Of a stretch of DNA of 64,000 nt, positions 55,848 through 64,000 are shown piece by piece (the first letter of the stretch is position 1; every line of letters starts with the position of its first letter). This DNA is from an uncultured Actinomycetes bacterium (lineage in GTDB: Bacteria; Actinomycetota; Geothermincolia; Fen-727; JACVIW01). A program made the translations under genes and the position numbers. The DNA lies in assembly GCA_937127245.1 (NCBI GenBank), contig CAKZLU010000011.1, forward strand, positions 62,001-126,000. Reading direction: 5' to 3'. The notes under the pieces were generated by a model that saw only the letters and a list, made by a program, of their open reading frames with translations, was not told the DNA's origin and did not search any database.

Positions 55848-56191
55848 CCCCGTCCTCTTACTCGAATCCAAACAAAACCCCAACCGATACTTCCTGGCGA
55901 AATTACTCTCCTTCGTCACCGAAGGATTAGGGAGATATTATAAGTTTGAAGATTTGCTATTTCAACAAGTTCAACAAGAAATCAAAATTCCCTTCTATGG
56001 AATGAGCGAAACGAGTTGAATTAGATATATAAGCAAGACACTAAATCGGCGGCAAGAGATTCCTTCACTCAAGCCCAAAGCACTAATCAAGTCCAAGCTC
56101 ATGATAGCGGAAAATCCGGAGATTCCACACGGATATGCCACTGGGGAAAGAGGGAGCGCAAATCACTCCAAGGGTAGGGCGTCCGGTGTGC
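55848..56191. other. Intergenic stretch between the multi-GAF gene and greA
   Basis: About 344 bases. It holds the greA promoter. A GCCACTGGGGAA string near 56140 recalls a piece of the cobalamin riboswitch, but the rest of that fold is absent. Confidence 0.4.
55937..55965 (-). promoter_or_regulatory. Promoter of greA
   Basis: Read on the minus strand: TTGAAA, a 17-base spacer, then TATAAT. Transcription would start near 55930, about 80 bases before the greA ATG. Confidence 0.7.
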
Positions 56192-58759
56192 TTAAACTAC
56201 TGTTGATCCGCGGTAAGTGGCTACGCGATTTCCGCCCATCCGCTTAGCCTCGTAGAGGGCCTCGTCCGCTGATCTTACCAGTTCATCAGGAGCGCCTTTA
56301 ACCTCACTGACTGATGAGACGCCGACGCTTATTGTAATGGGCGTGTCCTGCAGTTTTTCCTTTCCCGGGAACATGAACTCGCCAACGGCTCTCCTCAGTT
56401 TCTCCGCGACGACAACCCCCTCTGTAAGGTCCGTCTCGGGAAGAAGCACGCAGAATTCATCCCCTCCATATCGAAAAACCTTGTCCACGTCCCTCGTGTT
56501 TTTATCGAGGATTGACGCGATATTACAGAGAATCATATCCCCATGAGGGTGACCGAAAGTATCGTTCCAGAGTTTAAGCCTGTCAACGTCAATCATCAAA
56601 AAGGAAAGCGGCCTCTGATATCGCTTTGCCCTGCTGAACTCATCTTTAAGGGAGGTCTCCAAGCGCCTGACATTAAAGACCCCGGTCAGAGGGTCGGTTA
56701 TCGCCAATCTGTTTACCTCTTCGAAGAGTGATGCCCTCTGCAGGGCGATGGCAACCTGATCGGCTATTGCAGTAATGAACTGCAAGTCCTCATCGCGGAA
56801 TGCCCATGGTTCAGTGCTCTGAAGATGAAGCAAGCCAAGCGTTTTCTTTTCAGCCCGCAGTGCGACACAGACGCTCGACCCGCTCTTTACTTCTTTCAAA
56901 ACCTGGCAAACATTTGTAGCAGTCGAAAGGTCCTGGACGGTGTGTATTCTCTCCCCGTAGGCGACCACGCACTCATTAACCGGAAGGTACGGGGGAAGAG
57001 CGATTTTTTCGAGCAAATACTCCGGGTAACCGAATGAATCCACGTATCTCAGGGTGCCCTCAGTCTCGTCGATTCTATAAATCAGCCCGTATTTGCAATC
57101 GAACAAATGCCTTGCGGTGTCAAGCGCAAGGGTCATGATAGTCGATAGATTGTTTGTCGAACCAATCGCATTGGTTAGATTCATTAGGCTCGAAAGCTGA
57201 GCTGCATCCGCGGCGATCTTATCGTGAAGTTGAGCGTTAGATATGGCAAGTCCTGCTTCGCTCGCGACTGTCCTGAGCCTTGAGATCTCGTTATCGGTGA
57301 AATATTTTCCCTTTTCGTCGCTCGCGCAGATAACACCCGAAATTCTACCCTCTGCATAGAAGGGAGCCATAGCAACTATTCCTTCGGCCTTTAAGAATGG
57401 GGGAAGGAACTCTGCCTTCTCCGGCTCTTCGATGACCAGAACATCTTGCTCGAAGACGCCAAAGCTTCTTTCAATCTCGTCTGAGGGAATTTCGTTTCCT
57501 ACACTGAACTCCTCCCAGGCAAAACCGCTCGACTCCACCGCGATCGTCGGGGTGAAACATCGGTTTTTCTCGTCCAAAACGAAAAGCGAGCTTCCTCTAA
57601 CGCCCGTCCCGTCGATGACCATCTTGCATGCGCTCAGGGCGACATCCGAAACGGTCAGGGAAGAGCCTAATTTCCTCAGAGTCCTGTAAAGACTGTCAGA
57701 CTCCGCTCTACGCTGTTTCTCCTCTGAGTACTTCAAGCACTTTTCGAGCGCAGCAGAGGTAAGCCAGACTATCGATCTGCACACTTCTACCGCTTCCCTT
57801 TCGAAATTGGCCAACTGCTTCGGGAATCTTGCAATAAATAGGACAGAAAGTTCGCTGTTTACGTCAGCGGGAAACACCATGAATTCTCCATCCTGTCTTC
57901 TTTGGGTAAGCATCCTCTGCGCTTGGGAGGACTCAAGTCCCTTAAGTTCTCTACTCGAAACAACGCCTTCACCGTCGCGCAAAACACCGAGCGAAAGTCT
58001 TTCATCCAAACTGTCTACCTCCAGGTCATCAGAGCAGATATCCATGCCCTGCTCAACTGGGTAGCACTCCGCCATTTTCGCTTTAGCCGTACGTCTGTCA
58101 ACTTTGTAGGCAAGGACATTGGCGCCTTTGAGGATTCTGGCTATTCCCTCGCAGGCAAACCTTAACACCTCCCCAAAATCTAGAGTCGCGCCCATTTTCG
58201 ATGCGCACTCGGAAAAAACTCTTATGCTTTCCAGTTCCCTTAGTTCCCTACTTCTGAAATAGACGATCGCGGCAGCTATGAATGCCATAAACATCGTTCT
58301 TAAAAGAGCGTCAGATGTTACCTTGCTCAAAGAAACAGCATTCTCCTCACCGATAACCATAACAGCCGTATAAAGGGCACAAACGATTAGCGTAACCGGA
58401 AGAGCGACAGCGTATCCAAACCGGGTGGCAACTACGACGACCATCAAGATCAGCACCCAGAATAGATCCGGAATATAGGCTCTCCACATGAGAAGAGCCA
58501 GTAGAACAATGGCAACATCAATAAAAGCCATGTAAGCGACAACACGCCCCGCCCCTCTCTCGGACCTTTTTCGGATAAACAGATACAAGAGGGTCATAAT
58601 AAGGCTCGTGCCGTACAGGAGAGAAATCACAGCAATCCGTGCATGGGCGCTTGCGGGACCATTCTCCACGGAAGGAATTAAGATAAACGGGGTCAGGATT
58701 GCCGAGACTCCCCACTGAAGAATGATAGTGATGTCGTCGCCCTTCAGATTCCTCCTCAA
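56192..58759 (-). CDS. Membrane multi-GAF diguanylate cyclase
   Basis: This is an 855-residue c-di-GMP synthase. Six or seven hydrophobic helices fill roughly residues 12-165. Three GAF-like domains follow (about 190-345, 375-510, 530-670), and a GGDEF domain ends the protein with RYGGDEFCVLLPE. RDVD lies exactly five residues ahead of GGDEF, so the I-site is intact. The start is TTG with GGGGAT upstream. It begins 35 bases after hisG ends and so is probably co-transcribed with it. The third GAF (GLLHLQSTEPWAF) resembles that of the other cyclase in the window. Confidence 0.9.
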   Translation of the reverse strand: MRRNLKGDDITIILQWGVSAILTPFILIPSVENGPASAHARIAVISLLYGTSLIMTLLYLFIRKRSERGAGRVVAYMAFIDVAIVLLALLMWRAYIPDLFWVLILMVVVVATRFGYAVALPVTLIVCALYTAVMVIGEENAVSLSKVTSDALLRTMFMAFIAAAIVYFRSRELRELESIRVFSECASKMGATLDFGEVLRFACEGIARILKGANVLAYKVDRRTAKAKMAECYPVEQGMDICSDDLEVDSLDERLSLGVLRDGEGVVSSRELKGLESSQAQRMLTQRRQDGEFMVFPADVNSELSVLFIARFPKQLANFEREAVEVCRSIVWLTSAALEKCLKYSEEKQRRAESDSLYRTLRKLGSSLTVSDVALSACKMVIDGTGVRGSSLFVLDEKNRCFTPTIAVESSGFAWEEFSVGNEIPSDEIERSFGVFEQDVLVIEEPEKAEFLPPFLKAEGIVAMAPFYAEGRISGVICASDEKGKYFTDNEISRLRTVASEAGLAISNAQLHDKIAADAAQLSSLMNLTNAIGSTNNLSTIMTLALDTARHLFDCKYGLIYRIDETEGTLRYVDSFGYPEYLLEKIALPPYLPVNECVVAYGERIHTVQDLSTATNVCQVLKEVKSGSSVCVALRAEKKTLGLLHLQSTEPWAFRDEDLQFITAIADQVAIALQRASLFEEVNRLAITDPLTGVFNVRRLETSLKDEFSRAKRYQRPLSFLMIDVDRLKLWNDTFGHPHGDMILCNIASILDKNTRDVDKVFRYGGDEFCVLLPETDLTEGVVVAEKLRRAVGEFMFPGKEKLQDTPITISVGVSSVSEVKGAPDELVRSADEALYEAKRMGGNRVATYRGSTVV

Positions 58760-58794
58760 GGTATGATCCCCAACCTTTACGAAAGAAGTCGCTT

Positions 58795-59670
58795 CTAAGG
58801 AACGACTTTCCCAAGAGGTATCTCGAGTATTCCGGCAGCGCCCTTTTCTTTCAACCGAGGAATCAGGTCAGATAAAAGCGACTCGTCAACAACAGTCTCA
58901 ACAGCAAACCCGCCATCGGCAAGGGGGCTGACCGTTGGGGACCTCATAGCAGGAAGCATTTGAAGAACCGCATCCTTGTTTTCAGCGCTCACGTTCAGCT
59001 TGAGAAGAACCTTTCCCCTTGCCTCTAACGCTGACATGAGAAGCATCTTTATTTCCTCCATGCATTTTCTTAAATCCTCGTCGGTGTAGCTGTTTCTGTT
59101 CGCAACGAGAATTGTGGTTGTGTAGAAGACGTCGTCTATTATTTCCAGCCCGTGTTGTCTCAACGTGGTACCCGTCTCGGTTATTTCGACAATAGCGTCA
59201 ACAATATTGGGAACTTTCGCCTCAGTGGCGCCAGCCGAAGGAATGACTTTAATCGATAGCCCCTTCTTCTCGAAATACCTCCTGGCTATATTTGGGTATT
59301 CGGTTGCGACTCTCGTACCTGGAGGAAGGTCCTCCGGCTTCCTGATGCCGGAATCTCCTCTAACGGCAAGGACAATTCGGAGTTTTCTGGTTTTACCGGT
59401 CTTGGCGTAAGGGAATTCCGCAAGAATCTCAACGTCCGCGCTTGTTTCTTCTACCCAGTCAAGACCGGTGATGCCAAGATCGAAGATGCCTTCCTCTACG
59501 TACTTGCCTATCTCTTGAGGTCTCAGTATTGCTACTTGCGAAATCCTCTCGTCATCAATCCGGGCATTATATTCCCTATCGCCGCTCCTCCTCACGGGAA
59601 GACCGGCATCTTTTAATAGCGCAAGCGTTTGCTCCTCAAGGCTTCCTTTTGGAATAACGAATTTAAGCAA
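58795..59670 (-). CDS. hisG: ATP phosphoribosyltransferase, long form
   Basis: HisG catalyses the first step of histidine synthesis. At 291 residues it is the long hexameric type with its own regulatory ACT-like C-terminal domain, so HisZ is not needed. LKFVIPKGSLEEQTLALLKDAG starts it, FDLGITGLDWVEE and DAIVEITETGTTLRQHGLEI follow, and the C-terminal LPAMRSPTVSPLADGGFAVETV is the regulatory part. The start is TTG five bases after GGAGGT... spacing. No other his gene is in the window. Confidence 0.94.
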   Translation of the reverse strand: MLKFVIPKGSLEEQTLALLKDAGLPVRRSGDREYNARIDDERISQVAILRPQEIGKYVEEGIFDLGITGLDWVEETSADVEILAEFPYAKTGKTRKLRIVLAVRGDSGIRKPEDLPPGTRVATEYPNIARRYFEKKGLSIKVIPSAGATEAKVPNIVDAIVEITETGTTLRQHGLEIIDDVFYTTTILVANRNSYTDEDLRKCMEEIKMLLMSALEARGKVLLKLNVSAENKDAVLQMLPAMRSPTVSPLADGGFAVETVVDESLLSDLIPRLKEKGAAGILEIPLGKVVP

Positions 59671-60046
59671 GACACACCTCCGTTGTTATTTGTAAGTATA
59701 CCAGTACAAAAACCGGATTATCAGCAGTGCGCTGATTTACATAACGGAACGACCGAAAAATGCAGTGCACCGGCTGGAATTGCTAGGCTCCGCGTTGTGC
59801 TCACTCGAAAAAGAAAAAGATTCTTCTTCTCAATTGTGGATGTCACCGCAAAAACGGATATTGACCTCAGGAGCGCGACAATCCATAAGGTTCAATAAAC
59901 AGGAGACTGCCGAACCCTGAGACAAAACCGACACGAAATTCAAATGTTGAATTGGATAGCCGTCTCACCGAGGCGTCCCAGTTTTTAGCCGACGGTAATT
60001 CTAAAGGTCTCGCTTCAATAATGCATCCAGACCACACTGGATTTTC
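59671..60046. other. Intergenic stretch upstream of hisG
   Basis: About 376 bases without a supported gene. A perfect short palindrome, AATTCAA-ATG-TTGAATT, lies at 59937-59953, closer to the HadB-like gene end than to hisG. Confidence 0.4.
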
Positions 60047-60466
60047 TTACGTCAATTCGACCTGTGCCGATCCCCTCGTGAGAACCTGAACACCGTCCTG
60101 GTTTTCCGCTCCCACGTCGAGCACTATGATTTTTTTACCCTCTTCCTCTTTCTTCTCTACCACTCTGCCCCAAAACGTGATGGTATCGCCTGGTCTTGCG
60201 GGAGCAGCGAAGCGAACGGCGAGGCGCTTGAGCGCGCCCGGGTCTTCCACCCAGTCCGTAATGGTCTTGGAAAGCCTTGCCATACTCGAAAGACCATGCG
60301 CTATCGTTCCACCGAGCCCAACCTTTTCGCCAAACTCCTTGTCAACATGGATGAGGTTGAAATCACCGCTTGCCCCCGCGTAAATCCAGAGCATCATTTG
60401 ATTTAGCTCAACGGAGTAACGGGGAATTTCATCTCCCACTTTTATATCTTCAAAAGAAATGCCCAT
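60047..60466 (-). CDS. MaoC-type (R)-hydratase/dehydratase, HadB-like
   Basis: This is the catalytic hotdog subunit (139 residues) of a HadAB-like 3-hydroxyacyl dehydratase. The hydratase motif is GDFNLIHVDKEFGEKVGLGGTIAHGLSSMA, with the catalytic Asp and His. RFAAPARPGDTITFWGRV is the hotdog strand usually seen next. Its start follows the HadA-like gene by one base. It would dehydrate 3-hydroxyacyl-ACP or -CoA in the cytoplasm. Confidence 0.85.
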   Translation of the reverse strand: MGISFEDIKVGDEIPRYSVELNQMMLWIYAGASGDFNLIHVDKEFGEKVGLGGTIAHGLSSMARLSKTITDWVEDPGALKRLAVRFAAPARPGDTITFWGRVVEKKEEEGKKIIVLDVGAENQDGVQVLTRGSAQVELT

Positions 60467-60467
60467 A

Positions 60468-60908
60468 TCAGTTACCCCCTCTTATGACGAAAGTGGCCCG
60501 TCCAACAGTAACCAGCTCGCCATCCTGGTTAAAGGAATTCGCCTCATAAACGACAAAGTCGTTATTTCCTTTTTGGTAAATATCCACAATCTTCCCCCTC
60601 GTCGTTATTACATCACCAGGCTTGACCGGTTTGTGGAATTCGAATTCCTGCTCGCCGTGAACGAGCATCGCCATGTTCAGTTTCAACTCCGGGTCCATGA
60701 ACATCATGGCGCAACCCATGAGGTTATATACAGAAGCAAAACACGGTGGGGCTATGTTGTCCCCGTAGTGGCTATTACGTCCGAATTCCTTGTCGTGATA
60801 ATAAGGGTTCATGTCCTCTACCGCCCGCGCGTACTCGCGCATCTTTTCCCTCCCGATTTCGTATTCAGTTGGAGGGTATTCCTTTCCAATAAAACTTGGA
60901 TCTAACAC
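60468..60908 (-). CDS. MaoC N-terminal-type dehydratase subunit, HadA-like
   Basis: This is the non-catalytic hotdog partner of the HadB-like protein. It starts VLDPSFIGKEYPPTEYEIGREKMREYA, typical of the FAS1_DH/MaoC N-terminal domain, and continues APPCFASVYNLMG and EQEFEFHKPVKPGDVITTRGKI. It lacks the Asp-His hydratase motif. The ORF track starts at ATG 60941; GTG 60908, with GGAG ten bases upstream, gives the usual N-terminus. It sits between the acyl ligase and hadB-like genes. Confidence 0.82.
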   Translation of the reverse strand: MLDPSFIGKEYPPTEYEIGREKMREYARAVEDMNPYYHDKEFGRNSHYGDNIAPPCFASVYNLMGCAMMFMDPELKLNMAMLVHGEQEFEFHKPVKPGDVITTRGKIVDIYQKGNNDFVVYEANSFNQDGELVTVGRATFVIRGGN

Positions 60909-60998
60909 GCGCCTCACTCCTTTCCTTCCTCCAAATCTCACAATTCTTAAGAAAGCGTTTAACTTACTGTTACACTGAAAAGATGGATTCTAAAAACC

Positions 60999-62435
60999 TT
61001 ACGAAGGTCTCAAGTCCCTGATTCTTTTAGCTCCTTCCCTTCCGCTTTCAAGCATGTTAGATAACTCCTCATAGGAGGTAACGATTACTGAGTCCACCAT
61101 AATGTCGAGCGAATCTTTGACCTCTTCGACAATCCTCTTTTCAAGACCCTCTGTCTGCCCTATATACGTGGGGCAGACATAGATAAATACTTGATCTATG
61201 TCATCCGGGTCGTCGTTTCTCTTCCTTATCTCCACCAACCAGTCAAGGACGTCAATATTGTTGCTTAAAATTGGGGTGAAGCTATTCAGGTCAATGAGAT
61301 TCCCTTTGACTTTGGAAAGCTCAAACTCTTTCTTTCTGCGCATTCTCCTTATGTCCGAGCCTATTCTGGGCATTTTTCGCCCGCAGTTGGAACAGTGCTC
61401 GAAAGTGATCCCCCCCTGCACAATATCCCCAGTTCTGTACCTTAGGACAACCGAACCACGAGCATCAAGATTGGTGACCACAAGTTCGCCGGTCTCGCCC
61501 TCACCAAGCACCTGACCGGTCTTTGGGTCTATTATCTCAACAACCTCCATGTCCGGGTATATATGATAACCACCGCTCTCATCAAAACCGCAGTCAGCCC
61601 AGGAGTATTTCAATTCCGTGCATCCGTAAGCGGCACACACAACGGGATTGACCGAGCCCATCTCTTCAAGGAGGTAGGAAACCTTTTCTCTTGCCCCTTT
61701 TGTCACCCTGTCACCACCCATTACCACAATCCTTAAGCTCGAAAGGTCCCTTCCTTCCGAAGCGGCATGGCGGAAAAGGTCGTAAGTATATCCGGGCAAA
61801 CCCATGAAAATCTTGGGTTTCATCCTCTCCGCCACATTAAGCACGAGTTCCCTGCTCATGGTGGTTCCACCGCCAGTACTCACGACGGTCATCGGAGCGC
61901 CGAACCCAATGGTCAGTGCCACCCAGTAGGCAAGATGTGTATATCCCGGGAAATTGTTTACCGCTATTAACCCTTCCTCAGCGCCATCCTCAAGAGTCGT
62001 GCAGACAACAGAGGCAAGTCTTCTTCCCGCTTCAAAAAGCCTGTTAAGGTCATAAAGGGTGAAAAAGAACGGGGTCGGCTCGGCGGTTCTCCCTGTTGTG
62101 AACATGGTGATGACAGGCTCGTACTCCTCTTTTATTGACTGAACCTCTCTTATGGCGTCAGGCGGTTTATCGTACTTGTGGCGTCGGAAATAAGGTTCTT
62201 TGATTGCGGTGTCCTCATCCAAAATTTCGGGTCGGAGCACAAAATTCTCTGGCGCGTAAGGGTCCTTTTCCGAGGGCGCGATGTCCTCCTTGTAGGTGAA
62301 AGGAATCCTCTGGAGGTCCGAAACGCCACGTATTGATTCAGGGTCTATCTTATTCTCACGAAAGACACGCCTGTAGTACGGGTGAAACGGAAAAACCTTC
62401 TCCCGTATGAATTTCCTCAGGATGTTCTCCTGCAT
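60999..62435 (-). CDS. Phenylacetate-CoA ligase-family adenylate-forming enzyme
   Basis: This 478-residue AMP-forming ligase is of the PaaK/acyl-CoA synthetase branch. TMFTTGRTAEPTPFFFT is the phosphate loop, AAYGCTELKYSWADCGF the A5-like region, LRYRTGDIVQ the A7 motif, and a zinc-ribbon-like EHCSNCGRKMPRIG follows, as in PaaK relatives. The last domain is small. It activates a carboxylate for the downstream HadAB-like pair or for another fatty-acyl route. The gene lies 58-90 bases upstream of that pair on the same strand. Confidence 0.8.
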   Translation of the reverse strand: MQENILRKFIREKVFPFHPYYRRVFRENKIDPESIRGVSDLQRIPFTYKEDIAPSEKDPYAPENFVLRPEILDEDTAIKEPYFRRHKYDKPPDAIREVQSIKEEYEPVITMFTTGRTAEPTPFFFTLYDLNRLFEAGRRLASVVCTTLEDGAEEGLIAVNNFPGYTHLAYWVALTIGFGAPMTVVSTGGGTTMSRELVLNVAERMKPKIFMGLPGYTYDLFRHAASEGRDLSSLRIVVMGGDRVTKGAREKVSYLLEEMGSVNPVVCAAYGCTELKYSWADCGFDESGGYHIYPDMEVVEIIDPKTGQVLGEGETGELVVTNLDARGSVVLRYRTGDIVQGGITFEHCSNCGRKMPRIGSDIRRMRRKKEFELSKVKGNLIDLNSFTPILSNNIDVLDWLVEIRKRNDDPDDIDQVFIYVCPTYIGQTEGLEKRIVEEVKDSLDIMVDSVIVTSYEELSNMLESGREGAKRIRDLRPS

Positions 62436-62721
62436 TATTTTGAATTCTCCCTGCGTGGATGAATCCCATCCGGTCTTACACCGGATCTCCCATCGCCGTT
62501 TAGCCAGATACGTAGCGCCCTCCTTTTAAAGTAAGAATCCGCGCTTGCTGCATCCCGCTTCACGTCCAAAGCGTATTCGAGAACTTTTTGAGGCTGGTAG
62601 AACCTCTGATATTAACGAAACCGGGAATATTTTTAGACAACGGTGAATAGAATTATATGCATATAACTGCCAATGAAGAACTCGATCACACATGACGCTA
62701 AAAAGCCCTGGGGACTTATTC

Positions 62722-63228
62722 TCATTCAGCCCAGCGACGCTCTCTCGCCTTTGATGTAACATCGACAATTCGCGGCTTGAGTGCGTCAGCGACCTCTATG
62801 AATCCTATGGTATTCTTGTCCGTGAAAACCCTGTCAGTCGGACTGCCAGGATTGAAAAGCAAGACGCCATCCCTTTCCTCTATATGCACATCATGCGTGT
62901 GACCGAAGACCACTAAGTGAACGTCCTCAAATTCCTTGAGCACACGGGGTACCATCCCGAGGGGCGGTCCGTAGCCATGTATCAGCCCTATTCTAAATCC
63001 GCAGACTTCTACCACAGTCTTCGAAGGCAGATTCTCGATGACATCCGCATAGTCCATATTACCTTGAACGGCAACCGTTTCAGCTATGCGCGAAAGTTCC
63101 TTAACCACAGACATTTCGAGTATGTCCCCAGCATGCAGTATGAGGTCCACGCCTGTGAGTTCCTCCACCAAGAATTCAGGGAGGCTCTTTCCCGAAATAT
63201 GCGTATCCGATATTACCCCTATAAGCAT
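62722..63228 (-). CDS. YfcE/MJ0936-type metallophosphodiesterase
   Basis: This calcineurin-like phosphoesterase of 168 residues has the motifs VISDTHISG, LILHAGDIL, VQGNMDYAD, FGHTHDV and NPGSPTD in order. YfcE and MJ0936 hydrolyse phosphodiesters with two Mn ions in vitro; the natural substrate is unknown. The ORF track begins at ATG 63252; ATG 63228, preceded by GGGAGCG, gives the standard MLIGVISDTH start. In bacteria it often lies next to RNase PH and RdgB genes, which are not here. Confidence 0.88.
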   Translation of the reverse strand: MLIGVISDTHISGKSLPEFLVEELTGVDLILHAGDILEMSVVKELSRIAETVAVQGNMDYADVIENLPSKTVVEVCGFRIGLIHGYGPPLGMVPRVLKEFEDVHLVVFGHTHDVHIEERDGVLLFNPGSPTDRVFTDKNTIGFIEVADALKPRIVDVTSKARERRWAE

Positions 63229-63304
63229 TTCACGCTCCCTGTCATTATCCACAAGAGAATAGCGGCGGCACGCTTTCTGACATCAATCTAATAGCGTTAA
63301 CATC

Positions 63305-64000
63305 TCATGAAAAAACGGTATCAAGATTCTCTCCCCGCTTTCCCACGGGTATGTCGAGGTAAAAAAGAGTTCCCTTTTCCATTTCCTGAAAACCTATCCC
63401 GCCCCCCATATTTCTCATTATGCTTCTGGCAATCGACAGACCGAGCCCCGCGCGTCCTTCTTTGGTGCTGAAGAAAGGTATGAAGGCAAGGCGTCGAGCC
63501 TGCTCATCCATCCCTGATCCAGTATCACGTATTTCAAGCCTCAATGCGTTATCTTTTCCATTACCGGTCCTTATGGTAACAACCCCGTCTCCTTCCAGGG
63601 ATGCGCTCATGGCATTTTCCAAAACTTGCTCGATCGCTATGCGCACCATTCTTTCATTTCCGAAAACTCGCACTTCAGGTTCGATGAGGATATTTACGGT
63701 AACGCCGTTGAAACCCCATTTTTTCTTCACGTTTTGAACAGCTTCTTCAACCACTTCGCTTAACTCGAACTCCGCTTTGGTTTCCCACTCCCTTTCCGAT
63801 ACGCACTCAAGATATTCCTCAAACCGCCGCATAAGGGACCTGAAAGTCTCCGAACCGGCGTTGAGTATTTGAATCATGTCTTCCTTTGAGCGACTCCAAG
63901 AGCCCTCATCCATATTCTTCACTCTGTCCAAGACACGGGCAAGAGGTTCCATGTAGAGCATTTCAATCCTCGCGCAGAGCGCTCTCAGAAGCAGACGGGT
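63305..64000 (-). CDS. Sensor histidine kinase, 5' part beyond window
   Basis: This is the C-terminal part of a histidine kinase. The N-box is EQVLENAMSASLEG, the G1 box IRDTGSGMDEQ, the F-box region AFIPFFSTKEGRAG and the G2 box LGLSIARSIM. No H-box is present in the ORF-track protein, and the frame stays open to the window edge for 13 more codons (TRLLLRALCARIE), so the phosphorylated His is probably just outside. An ATG at 63961 with GAGG upstream could be an internal start instead. Confidence 0.7.
   Translation of the reverse strand, partial: TRLLLRALCARIEMLYMEPLARVLDRVKNMDEGSWSRSKEDMIQILNAGSETFRSLMRRFEEYLECVSEREWETKAEFELSEVVEEAVQNVKKKWGFNGVTVNILIEPEVRVFGNERMVRIAIEQVLENAMSASLEGDGVVTIRTGNGKDNALRLEIRDTGSGMDEQARRLAFIPFFSTKEGRAGLGLSIARSIMRNMGGGIGFQEMEKGTLFYLDIPVGKRGENLDTVFS

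Noticed and set aside
56120-56170. Piece resembling a cobalamin riboswitch (GCCACTG)
   Set aside because: The B12 box and other conserved blocks are missing, and no plus-strand gene follows to be controlled.

Overview
The window is an ordinary-looking bacterial chromosome segment. I could identify no rRNA, tRNA, CRISPR array, insertion sequence, prophage or plasmid gene. Gene content points to a Gram-positive-type (monoderm) anaerobe-like lineage. The McsA-McsB-ClpC set, DisA, CarD, the YacL-type PIN/TRAM protein, Veg and CooT are familiar from Firmicutes. The inositol-1-phosphate synthase paired with a PadR regulator, a HadA/HadB-like dehydratase pair, a DUF6504-like protein and a possible SepX-like membrane protein are familiar from Actinobacteria. 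My inference is a deep-branching actinobacterial lineage, or a neighbour of one; a marker-gene tree would be needed to settle this. TTG starts behind strong Shine-Dalgarno (SD) sequences are frequent, and I moved many ORF-track starts for that reason.

Layout. 0-6.7 kb: PfkB kinase, M50 protease, a MoaD-like/ThiF-like sulfur-carrier pair, a CpaB-like SAF protein, an LCP cell-wall ligase and a small membrane protein. 6.8-13.9 kb: ClpB, an MFS exporter, Veg behind a near-consensus promoter, and a thiolase. 14-18.6 kb: a MoxR-DUF58-transglutaminase operon. 18.8-26.6 kb: an MBL hydrolase, PadR plus inositol-phosphate synthase under a large palindromic operator, a thioesterase with a UDP-glucuronate decarboxylase-type enzyme, two alpha/beta hydrolases and an unrecognised two-module protein. 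26.7-31.5 kb: a diguanylate cyclase overlapping PilT tail to tail, a class II histone-deacetylase-family enzyme with an apparent ATT start, and a secreted NlpC/P60 hydrolase. 32-37.2 kb: a fused ChlI/ChlD-type chelatase, an RsbRD-like sensor protein and two response regulators. 37.2-41.5 kb: a hairpin-rich non-coding block, CooT, a DUF4349 protein and a three-gene ABC-2 export operon. 41.6-55.9 kb: mostly minus-strand housekeeping genes (GltA, IspF, IspD, PIN/TRAM, CarD, DisA, ClpC, McsB, McsA, LysS, GreA). 56-64 kb: a multi-GAF diguanylate cyclase downstream of an isolated HisG, a CoA-ligase with the HadAB-like pair, a YfcE-type phosphodiesterase and a histidine-kinase fragment running off the window.

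How it fits together. Protein quality control (ClpB, ClpC, McsAB), cell-envelope assembly (LCP, MoxR operon, NlpC/P60, SAF protein), second-messenger signalling (two GGDEF enzymes with intact I-sites, DisA for c-di-AMP) and lipid/inositol metabolism dominate. The most unusual items are the ATT-initiated deacetylase, the compact hairpin array at 37.3-37.5 kb, the PadR operator overlapping its promoter, the E1-like enzyme without the usual cysteines, the McsAB-ClpC-DisA locus without ctsR or radA, and the tandem V4R-like protein.
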